Source: Methylobacterium adhaesivum
Lineage (GTDB): Bacteria; Pseudomonadota; Alphaproteobacteria; Rhizobiales; Beijerinckiaceae
DNA length: 33,515 bases
Direction: 5' to 3'
NCBI RefSeq assembly: GCF_022179065.1
Contig: NZ_BPQD01000027.1
Coordinates: 1-33,515, forward strand
A model generated the notes under the pieces. It saw only the letters and a program-made list of their open reading frames with translations. It ran no database searches and had not been told where the DNA came from. This document shows, in pieces, positions 15,190 to 21,376 of the stretch (positions within the stretch are counted from its first letter, which is position 1; each line of letters opens with the position of its first letter). Position numbers and translations under genes: made by a program.

Positions 15190-15719
15190 GGGATATCTCC
15201 CTTCGAGGGTGAAGCCCGGGCCAGATCGCCGTGCCCCGGGTCGCGCTCGGCATCCTGGCCTCCGCAGGCGGGGGGACATTGATCCAGCGCAACGGCCTCG
15301 CCGGACCGGATCATGGCGTCCATCGGACAGGCCAGCGGTTCGGCATCCCGACCGGCCGCCAGTCGCTCGGCCGAAAGGGCCTGCGCGATGGCCTCGGCCA
15401 GACACGGACGGTCGAGGATCGCGACGTCCGCGAAGGGGGGCGGGACGGGGAGGGAGCCCGAGACCATCGCGAACGGGATACCGCGGCGGCGCAGCGCGCA
15501 GGACAGGGGAAAGCAGGGGCCTTCCCGAAGATCGACGCTGATCACCGCGAACACCGGAGCGTTCCGCTCGAGGCCTTCCACGGCGGCCTCGCAGGTCGCG
15601 TAGGGGCCGAGAACGTCGTAGCCTTCGTCCTCCAGGAGGTCTTCCAGCCACATGGCCGGCAGCGCCTGCGGTTCGGCCACGAGCACGAGCGGTCTCGCCG
15701 CTCGACTGGATCCCGACAT
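15186..15719 (-). CDS. degenerate response-regulator receiver protein
   Basis: The first 120 of 177 residues follow the receiver fold: LVLVAEPQAL (strand 1), a helix with MWLEDLLEDEGYDV, then APVFAVISVDLREG, IPFAMVSG and AILDRPCLAEAIAQAL. Compared with canonical receivers, the phospho-acceptor Asp is Ser61, one acidic-pocket residue is Pro17 and the conserved Lys is Arg104. It therefore should not be phosphorylated in the usual way. The C-terminal 60 residues, with PLACPMDAMI and CPPACGG, are of unknown function and contain four cysteines if Cys128, Cys148 and Cys152 are counted with Cys106. GGAAGGG precedes the ATG. It is coupled to the BON gene downstream. Confidence 0.75.
   Translation of the reverse strand: MSGSSRAARPLVLVAEPQALPAMWLEDLLEDEGYDVLGPYATCEAAVEGLERNAPVFAVISVDLREGPCFPLSCALRRRGIPFAMVSGSLPVPPPFADVAILDRPCLAEAIAQALSAERLAAGRDAEPLACPMDAMIRSGEAVALDQCPPACGGQDAERDPGHGDLARASPSKGDIP
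15279..15292. promoter_or_regulatory. FNR/FixK-type box for BON 3, inside the receiver gene
   Basis: TTGATCCAGCGCAA on the plus strand, read from the gene as TTGCGCTGGATCAA. It is identical to the box of BON paralogue 1. The centre is 96.5 bp upstream of the start at 15189, in codons for the C-terminal third of the receiver-like protein (ALDQC). Confidence 0.65.
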
Positions 15720-15775
15720 GGCGTGCCCTTCCGGTTCCCGTTCGGGGAGGATCGGGGAGGGGAGGCCGGAGGGGT

Positions 15776-15789
15776 TTGATCTACCGCAA
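15776..15789. promoter_or_regulatory. FNR/FixK-type box for the receiver gene, over the Nramp stop codon
   Basis: TTGATCTACCGCAA on the plus strand, read from the gene as TTGCGGTAGATCAA. It spans the TAG stop codon (15781-15783) of the Nramp gene. The centre is 63.5 bp upstream of the start at 15719. Confidence 0.65.
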
Positions 15790-17157
15790 GGACGGGAGGG
15801 CGGTGATCAGCATCGCGGCGACGGCGAGCAGCATGCAGGCGGTGGCGGCCCACCCGAGCCACCGGAGGGGGCCGCGGATCGCGAAGGCTCCCATGATGTC
15901 CGTGCGCGCGGCCGCCAGCATCATCACCGACAGGATCGGCACCGCGATGATCCCGTTGACGACGGCGCTCCAGTAGAGCGCATGGATGGGATCGACGGCG
16001 CCCAGGCTGATGATCATGCCGACGAGGGTCGCGAGGGCCACCGTCCCGTAAAAGGCGCGCGCCTCCAGCAGGCGGCGGCCGAACCCGACGGGCCAGCGCC
16101 GGGCTTCTCCCACCGCGTAGGCCGCCGAGCCCGCGAGCACCGGAACGGCGAGCAGGCCGGTCCCGACGATGCCGAGGGCGAACACGCCGGCCGAGAGCGG
16201 GCCTGCGAAGGGCCGGAGGGCCTCGGCGGCCTGGGCCGAGGTCTGGATGTCGGTGATGCCGCGCCCGTGCAGGACGGTGGCGGTGGTGACCATGATCGCG
16301 AGGGCGACGACGTTCGAGAACGTCATGCCGACCAGGGTGTCGATCTCGATCCGATGCAGGGCCGCCTGTCCCTGTTCGGGCGCGTGCGCGAGGTCGCGGC
16401 GGCGCGGGTGGGCATGGATGTCCTCCGCCTCCTCCGCCGCCTGCCAGAAGAACAGGTAGGGGCTGATCGTGGTGCCGAAGATGGCCACCAGGGTGGTCAG
16501 GCTCGCGCCGCCCGGATCGAAGCGCGGCACGGCGATCGCCAGGCCGAGTTCGGCCCAGGGAACGTGGGCGAAGACCACCACGCCGAGATAGGCGAACAGG
16601 CTGAGCGTCAGCCACTTCAGGACGGCGACGTAGCGCGTGTAGCGTAGGACGAGCTGCATGTAGACGCAGATGCCCGAGAACAGGCCGACATAGAGCCAGC
16701 GCGGCCCCGGCAGCAGCAGGTTCAGCGCATCCGCCATGGCCCCGAGATCGGCCCCGAGATTGAGGATGTTGGCGATGAGAAGCAGAAGCACCACGCCCTG
16801 GAGCAGGCCGTTCGAATAATGCTCGCGCAGCACCCCGGCGATGCCGCGGCCCGTCGTTCGGCCGATCCGGGCCGACACCATCTGCACCGCCGCCATCAGG
16901 GGTAGGCTGTAGAGCATGGTCCAGCACAGGCCGTAGCCGCATTGCGCCCCCGCCTGACCGTAGGTCGCGATGCCGCTCGGGTCGTCGTCGGAGGCGCCGG
17001 TGATCAGGCCGGGCCCGAGAATGCCGAGGAGGCGCGGCTTCGATGGCCCGACGGCGGCGCTCGGGTATTCCGGGTCGTCGTCGGAGGGCGGCCCGTCGAC
17101 GCAGGCCGGCGCGACGGGGACGCCGGTCATGCCCGACGGGACCGGCGTGCCGGTCAT
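15781..17157 (-). CDS. Nramp-family divalent metal transporter, divergent motifs
   Basis: The 458-residue protein has about ten to eleven transmembrane helices after a Pro-rich N-terminus. TM1 has DDDPSGIATYGQAGAQ where typical Nramp/MntH proteins have DPGN. TM6 has GTTISPYLFFWQAAEEAED where they have a MPH-type metal-binding segment. The loss of the Met and the Asn of the canonical site suggests a different ion preference; a magnesium-transporting Nramp relative is one possibility, not shown. The start is taken at 17157 because it overlaps the stop of the preceding gene as ATGA; no other start has a good ribosome-binding site. It belongs to a minus-strand operon with an ion channel, which supports a role in ion balance. 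Confidence 0.85.
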   Translation of the reverse strand: MTGTPVPSGMTGVPVAPACVDGPPSDDDPEYPSAAVGPSKPRLLGILGPGLITGASDDDPSGIATYGQAGAQCGYGLCWTMLYSLPLMAAVQMVSARIGRTTGRGIAGVLREHYSNGLLQGVVLLLLIANILNLGADLGAMADALNLLLPGPRWLYVGLFSGICVYMQLVLRYTRYVAVLKWLTLSLFAYLGVVVFAHVPWAELGLAIAVPRFDPGGASLTTLVAIFGTTISPYLFFWQAAEEAEDIHAHPRRRDLAHAPEQGQAALHRIEIDTLVGMTFSNVVALAIMVTTATVLHGRGITDIQTSAQAAEALRPFAGPLSAGVFALGIVGTGLLAVPVLAGSAAYAVGEARRWPVGFGRRLLEARAFYGTVALATLVGMIISLGAVDPIHALYWSAVVNGIIAVPILSVMMLAAARTDIMGAFAIRGPLRWLGWAATACMLLAVAAMLITALPSLR

Positions 17158-17438
17158 GCCCGAACCGTACTCGATGCGGCATGAGGATCGCCGACCCGCC
17201 CGTGAGAGGCGCGGCAAGGCCAGAGCGAGCGGGCGACCGCGAGGGCCGCCTCGAGGTCGTCGTGGTCCGTGCCGTAGCGGCGGCAGAGGGCATCGAACCA
17301 GGGCAGCGTCCCGTCCGGGCCGGGCCAGATCTCGGCGGCCGCCACGTGGTACATCCCGTCGAGCGCCTCGATGCCGTAGGCGGTGACCGCCCATTGCCGA
17401 CCCTGCCAGTGCACCGGCTCGGTCAGGTCGTAGCTCAT
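17154..17438 (-). CDS. hypothetical protein, 94 aa
   Basis: No family is recognised. The first 75 residues (MSYDLTEPVHWQGRQWAVTAYGIEALDG...WPGPDGTLPWFDALCRRYGTDHDDLEAALAVARSLWP) look like a compact soluble domain with several Trp residues. The tail is low in complexity. GAGGGAGGGA lies before ATG 17438, far better than the in-frame ATG at 17456. It overlaps the Nramp start by four bases and lies 21 bp downstream of the 71-residue gene, so it is in the middle of a coupled operon. Confidence 0.7.
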   Translation of the reverse strand: MSYDLTEPVHWQGRQWAVTAYGIEALDGMYHVAAAEIWPGPDGTLPWFDALCRRYGTDHDDLEAALAVARSLWPCRASHGRVGDPHAASSTVRA

Positions 17439-17459
17439 GATCGCTCCCTCCCTCAACGG

Positions 17460-17675
17460 CTACGCGAGTTCGTCCTGCACCTCCGCCGCCTCGCACGCGT
17501 CGGCGCGAAGCCGCCAGTCGACGATGCCCTCGGCCTCGCAGAACAAGGCCTGCCCGGCCGCGAGGGCGGAGGCCTCCGACGCGGCCGGAACGACAACCTG
17601 ATGCTGGCGCACGCGTCGTTCGTGGCCCATGTCGTCGCTGACCTGCTTGTGAAACGTGATTAGGAACTGCCTCAT
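17460..17675 (-). CDS. small hypothetical protein, 71 aa
   Basis: No family is recognised. The sequence MRQFLITFHKQVSDDMGHERRVRQHQVVV suggests a strand-turn-strand start, and the middle has an Ala-rich helix followed by EGIVDWRLRADACEAAEV. It is soluble and acidic at the C-terminus. CGGAGG lies before the ATG, which overlaps the stop codon of the ion-channel gene (ATGA at 17672-17675). An FNR-type box lies 87.5 bp upstream, inside the channel gene, so the downstream part of the operon can be transcribed independently. Confidence 0.7.
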   Translation of the reverse strand: MRQFLITFHKQVSDDMGHERRVRQHQVVVPAASEASALAAGQALFCEAEGIVDWRLRADACEAAEVQDELA

Positions 17676-18301
17676 CGGGCCGCCTCCGTTCTGCCTTGGC
17701 AAGACGGTGTCCCGCCCTCGGTCGGGGAAGGGGCTCCCGAATTCGCGGGCGCGCCTTGATCTGCCTCAACCCGTGCGCCGGCCGGCGGGAAGAAGCGGGC
17801 GCGCTTGGATTCCGGGGCGGCCGCGTCGACGAAGACCCTCGCCTCCCTGTGGGCGTGCGCCTTGCCGTGAAGCGGCCAGTACCGCTCCATGGCGAGGTAG
17901 GTGAACGAGGCAGACCACCCGATGAGGAGGAGGCCGTTGAGCGCTTCGACGCCGGAGATCAGCCGCGTCGGACCGATCGGGAAGTGATCGCCGAAGCCCA
18001 GCGACGTGTAGGTCACCACCGAGAAGTACAGGCAGTCCTCAAAGGTGGTGACGGGCACGCCCGCGAAGGCGTCGCTCCCGAGCTGGAGCATCAGCACCCA
18101 GTAGGCCCCGGCGTAGATCCAGACCGCCACCGTGTGCCCCACGAACGTCGCGAGCACGACGACCAGGATGCGTGCCCGGGGTGGGATCGGCAGCCCCGCC
18201 AGATGCTCCGAGGTCAGGCGCAGAACCTCGTACAGCACGAGGATCGTTCCGACGACGAGGACCACGCTGGCGGTCATGGCGAGGAGCATGGCCCTGTCCA
18301 T
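17672..18301 (-). CDS. two-TM ion channel (potassium-channel-like)
   Basis: The protein (209 residues from the chosen start) has three hydrophobic segments: about residues 4-28, about 45-75, and a pore-helix/TM2 block around 90-145. The pore contains SVVTYTSLGFGD, a close match to the TxGYGD potassium selectivity filter with G-F-G, as in bacterial two-TM channels annotated Ion_trans_2. The C-terminal 60 residues are Pro/Glu-rich and cytoplasmic. I prefer ATG 18301 over 18367 because the predicted transcription start from the FNR-type box falls near 18356. The sequence VEADQG near the end is encoded by the operator of the next gene. Confidence 0.8.
   Translation of the reverse strand: MDRAMLLAMTASVVLVVGTILVLYEVLRLTSEHLAGLPIPPRARILVVVLATFVGHTVAVWIYAGAYWVLMLQLGSDAFAGVPVTTFEDCLYFSVVTYTSLGFGDHFPIGPTRLISGVEALNGLLLIGWSASFTYLAMERYWPLHGKAHAHREARVFVDAAAPESKRARFFPPAGARVEADQGAPANSGAPSPTEGGTPSCQGRTEAAR
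17756..17769. promoter_or_regulatory. FNR/FixK-type box inside the ion-channel gene
   Basis: TTGATCTGCCTCAA, read from the gene as TTGAGGCAGATCAA. It is identical to the box of USP 4 at 20191. The centre is 87.5 bp upstream of the start at 17675. It encodes part of VEADQG near the channel's C-terminus. Confidence 0.65.
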
Positions 18302-18390
18302 CGAACGGCGTCGGCCCGAGTGGGGACCGGACCCCACCCTCGGGCGGCCCGGTCTTCGCAGCAGCATCGTGTGCCGGCCGCTCCCTCGCC

Positions 18391-18404
18391 GTGATCCAGA
18401 TCAA
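18391..18404. promoter_or_regulatory. FNR/FixK-type box shared by the channel and lipoyl-like gene operons
   Basis: GTGATCCAGATCAA matches nine of ten specified positions. It is centred 96.5 bp from the channel start at 18301 (minus) and 79.5 bp from the start at 18477 (plus), so it could serve both divergent operons. Confidence 0.7.
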
Positions 18405-18476
18405 GGCCGTTGCGCAGTCCATGGGTCACTTGATCCTGCGGCCCGGCAACCGGGCCTTCGCGCGCGGGAGGCGGAT

Positions 18477-18752
18477 ATGGCGGACATTCGCGTCGCCGAG
18501 GATCTGTGGACCACCGGCATGCTGCCGGAGGGCGTCCTCGAACGGTGGTTCGTGGAGAACGGCGCCAGGGTGCGGGCCGGCGAGGCCGTGGCGGCCGTCC
18601 GGATCGGCGAGGCCCTTCACGACATCGTCTCACCGGTCGGGGGACGCCTGGAAGTCATGGCCCCGGCCAACGAGGTCGTCGATCCGGGATGCATCATCGC
18701 CGAGGTCCATGTCCAAGGCCTGGCCGCCGACCGGACCGGGGACAGGTCGTGA
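18477..18752 (+). CDS. lipoyl/biotinyl-like domain protein lacking the modified lysine
   Basis: The 91-residue protein is a single biotinyl-lipoyl-like domain: EGVLERWFVENGARVRAGEAVAAV (first half hammerhead), the hairpin SPVGGRLE and EVVDPGCIIAEV (second half). In genuine carrier domains the hairpin preceding SP carries a D-K-A lysine; the aligned residue is Glu45 in IGEAL. The whole protein contains no lysine, so it cannot be lipoylated or biotinylated. It may be a structural, binding or efflux-adaptor-like domain, with partner unknown. GGGAGG lies before the ATG at 18477. It is the first gene of an operon with a cytochrome c (GTGA overlap) and glucokinase, from a divergent FNR-type promoter. 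Confidence 0.78.
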   Translation: MADIRVAEDLWTTGMLPEGVLERWFVENGARVRAGEAVAAVRIGEALHDIVSPVGGRLEVMAPANEVVDPGCIIAEVHVQGLAADRTGDRS

Positions 18753-19150
18753 CCCCGGCGCGACGGCCCGCTCTTACGGACGTCCGGCGAACCGACGTGA
18801 CGTCGGGTCGGGTCGTCGCGCTCGTCCTCGGGGCCCTGGCGATCGCCCCCTCGGCTTGTCCGGCCGCGGCCGTGGAGCGCAACGCGGATCATCGTCCCCG
18901 GGGTTGGACCGTCGCGGTCGAACTCTGCAGCCGATGCCATGTCGTCGGACGGGAACCGCAGGCCGGGGGTCGCATCGGACCGGATTTCACGACCATCGCC
19001 GCCATGTCGTCGACCACGGGTCTCGCCCTCAACGTCTTCCTGCAGAGCCATCGCCAGTGGATGCCGAGCATCAGGCTCGACCGCGACGAGATGGATGCCG
19101 TCATCGACTACATCCTCAGCCTCAAGCCCGAAGGGACGACGACCCCGTGA
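18749..19150 (+). CDS. small monohaem cytochrome c
   Basis: The 133-residue precursor has a basic N-region and a hydrophobic signal segment at about residues 21-41 ending in ACPAAAVE. The haem motif is C60-S-R-C63-H64, and Met105 in QWMPSI is the likely axial ligand. It should be a periplasmic class I cytochrome c. The GTG start overlaps the stop of the lipoyl-like gene (GTGA at 18749-18752), so the two are translationally coupled. It is distinct from the cytochrome at 11828, with a longer signal and different flanks, but both sit in FNR-type operons next to unrelated cytoplasmic proteins. Confidence 0.88.
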   Translation: MTPARRPALTDVRRTDVTSGRVVALVLGALAIAPSACPAAAVERNADHRPRGWTVAVELCSRCHVVGREPQAGGRIGPDFTTIAAMSSTTGLALNVFLQSHRQWMPSIRLDRDEMDAVIDYILSLKPEGTTTP

Positions 19151-19199
19151 GCGCCCTCTTGAGCCCCCCATGAACGCCGGCGCCGGAGGACGGGCCGCG

Positions 19200-20234
19200 A
19201 TGCTGCCCTGCCCGGTGTTGCTGGCCGATATCGGCGGCACCTACGTGCGTTTCGCCGTTCTGGCGGACCCGGCGCAGGCCCCGTCCCCCCTCTGGAAGGT
19301 CGAGACCGCCGACTTCACCGGTCCGACCGCGGCCATTCGGGCCTATGGCGACCGGAGGGCCACGATCCGGCCGCGCTCCGCGTTCCTCGCCGTCGCCGGG
19401 AAGGTGGACGGCGCCATCACGCGCCTGACCAACGCGCCGTGGCAGTTCGATCCCTGCGAGATCGGGAAGGCAATCGGGCTCGACGCCGTGAGACTCGTCA
19501 ACGACTACGTCCCGTTGGCCGCCGTCCTGACGGTCCTCGACGAGGCCGCCCCCGCCGATCTGGTCCGGATCGGCGGGGGGGCCGAGCGAACGGGCACACG
19601 GCTCGTGATCGGCCCGGGTACCGGCCTCGGCGCGGCCGCCCTGATCCCGGCCGGCGACCGCTTCCTGATCCAGACCACGGAGGCCGGGCATATCGGATTC
19701 GGTCCCTGCGCGCGCGACGACGACCTGCCGTGGTCCGGCCTCCTGCCGGCCGTGGGCAGGCTCACGGCGGAGGCGGTTCTCTCCGGTCCGGGACTCGTCA
19801 GGCTGGCCCGGGCCACCGGGGCGGCGCGGGGGCTGCCGACCGCGTGGGAGGCACCGTCCGAGATTCTCACCGTGGCCGGAACCGATGCCGTCGCGGGCGA
19901 GACGGTCCGCCACTTCACGCATCTGCTGGGCCGGTTCGCGGGCGACATGGCCCTCGTGTTTTCCGCCACGGGCGGCGTCGTCCTCGCGGGCGGGATCGCG
20001 CCGCGCATCATCGCGGCCTTGCGGACCCCGGGGTTCCACGCGGCCTTCGAGGACAAGTCGCCGTTCCGGGACGCGATGCGCGGCATCCCCCGCTTCGTGA
20101 TCTCACGCCCCGAACCGTCCATCGATGGCCTCGCCACCCTCGTGCGGGATGGCGCGCGCTTCCTGTTTCCCTCCCGGGACTGGCGCCGCGTTGAGGCAGA
20201 TCAAGGCCCGCCCGCCCTGGCCACGGCAGGGTGA
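19200..20234 (+). CDS. glk: glucokinase
   Basis: The protein (344 residues) begins LLADIGGTYVRFAVL, the phosphate-1 motif of ROK-independent Glk proteins. It continues with FLAVAGKV, LVNDYVPLA (N-D, with the catalytic Asp), GPGTGLG and TEAGHIGF, and has GGVVLAGGIAPR near the C-terminus. These are the motifs of bacterial ATP-dependent glucokinase, which forms glucose 6-phosphate in the cytoplasm. The ATG at 19200 has GGAGGA nine bases upstream and matches the family N-terminus; the ATG at 19170 lacks a ribosome-binding site. It is the third gene of the lipoyl-like/cytochrome operon. Its C-terminal codons carry the FNR-type box of the next gene, giving the peptide VEADQG. Confidence 0.92.
   Translation: MLPCPVLLADIGGTYVRFAVLADPAQAPSPLWKVETADFTGPTAAIRAYGDRRATIRPRSAFLAVAGKVDGAITRLTNAPWQFDPCEIGKAIGLDAVRLVNDYVPLAAVLTVLDEAAPADLVRIGGGAERTGTRLVIGPGTGLGAAALIPAGDRFLIQTTEAGHIGFGPCARDDDLPWSGLLPAVGRLTAEAVLSGPGLVRLARATGAARGLPTAWEAPSEILTVAGTDAVAGETVRHFTHLLGRFAGDMALVFSATGGVVLAGGIAPRIIAALRTPGFHAAFEDKSPFRDAMRGIPRFVISRPEPSIDGLATLVRDGARFLFPSRDWRRVEADQGPPALATAG
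20191..20204. promoter_or_regulatory. FNR/FixK-type box for USP 4, inside glk
   Basis: TTGAGGCAGATCAA, nine of ten specified bases, centred 70.5 bp before the USP 4 start. It lies in the last coding codons of glk and is identical to the box at 17756 read in gene orientation. Confidence 0.7.
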
Positions 20235-20267
20235 GCGCCTTCGGCCGTCGACGCAGGAGAGGGTCCC

Positions 20268-21086
20268 ATGTCCTACGCAAGCCTGATGGTCGCGGTCGAC
20301 GACGGACGCAACGCGGCGAGACGGGTCCGCCTCGCCGCGGAGCTGGCCCACCGCTTCGGCGCGCGCCTGATCGGGGCCGCGGCCTGCCTGCCGGAATACC
20401 CCCAGGGCTTCGGCGAGACCATCGTCCCGGCGGGCTTCGCCATCGAGGAGATCCGCCGGGCGGCCCTCGACAGGCTCGCGGGCAGCGAAGAGGTCTTCAG
20501 GCAGGCTTCCTGCCTCAACGACCGCGTCGTCTGGCGCTCCGACCTGACCGGGCCGGTGGCCTTCCTCGAGCGACAGGCGCGGGGCGCGGACCTCGTCGTG
20601 ATCGGCCGTCCCGCCGATGACGAAGGCGTTTCCCCCGGCATGGCGGTCGGCATCGGCGATGCCCTCATGGGCATGGGCCGTCCCGTCCTCGTGGTCCCGC
20701 CCGGCCTCGAACACCTCGAAGCTCGCCGGATCGTCCTCGGGTGGAAGAACACCGCCCAGACACGCCGGGCCACGGCCGACGCGCTGCCCTTTCTGCAACG
20801 GGCCGAGGTCGTCACGGTCGCCCGGGTCGCCGACGGCGAGGACAGTCCGGAGATCGAGGACGTCGTCGCGTATCTCGCCCTTCACAACGTCAACGCGACC
20901 ATGCAGGTCACGAAAACCTCGGGCTGGAGCGTCGCCGAGGGCCTGCTGTGGACCGCCCGCGAGCGCGATGCCGACCTCGTGGTCACGGGCGGATACGGCT
21001 ACAGCCGCCTGCGGGAGTGGTTCTTCGGCGGGGTCACGCGCGACCTCCTGGCCCAGGCGCCGGTTTGCTGCCTGATGTCCCACTGA
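20268..21086 (+). CDS. tandem universal stress protein (USP 4)
   Basis: The 272-residue protein has two UspA domains. It starts MSYASLMVAVDDG and ends VVTGGYGYSRLREWFFGGVTRDLL and VCCLMSH. The shared WKNT and ADALPFL segments group it with USP 1 and USP 3. The canonical GxxG-x9-G(S/T) loop reads GGYG-x9-GG. GGAGAGGG lies eight bases before the ATG. It is monocistronic after glk, with its own FNR-type box, and is the last gene of the island that shows this signature. Confidence 0.92.
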   Translation: MSYASLMVAVDDGRNAARRVRLAAELAHRFGARLIGAAACLPEYPQGFGETIVPAGFAIEEIRRAALDRLAGSEEVFRQASCLNDRVVWRSDLTGPVAFLERQARGADLVVIGRPADDEGVSPGMAVGIGDALMGMGRPVLVVPPGLEHLEARRIVLGWKNTAQTRRATADALPFLQRAEVVTVARVADGEDSPEIEDVVAYLALHNVNATMQVTKTSGWSVAEGLLWTARERDADLVVTGGYGYSRLREWFFGGVTRDLLAQAPVCCLMSH

Positions 21087-21313
21087 TCCCGCCGGGGCGC
21101 GCGTCCGGTCGGGCGTCCATCGCTCCACGCGACAGACCACCCCTGTCTCCCGTCATTCGCGTCGCGGACGGCACCGCTCCCGGCCGTCCGAACGTGCGCC
21201 TGACCGACGTTCGCGGGAGGAGAGGCCGCAATCGAGGTAGGCACAGCCGCCGTCCTAGTCGATCACGTTCACGTCACTAATCCGAATATACCAGTCTTTC
21301 CCCGAACTGCACC

Positions 21314-21338
21314 GGAACTGTCCTCCCGCGCGCCGGTT
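21314..21338 (+). promoter_or_regulatory. possible EcfG-type promoter
   Basis: GGAAC followed after 16 bases by GGTT resembles the alphaproteobacterial general-stress consensus GGAAC-N16-17-CGTT, with one mismatch. It lies 39 bp before the GTG of the PAS-LuxR gene. In this GC-rich DNA a chance match is possible. Confidence 0.35.
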
Positions 21339-21376
21339 ACGGCCTCGTTCGATAGGGGACGGGAGACGGTTCGACA

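Noticed and set aside
13135-15282. 715-residue plus-strand open frame
   Set aside because: Antisense to the host-attachment, USP 3 and BON 3 genes; a compositional shadow.
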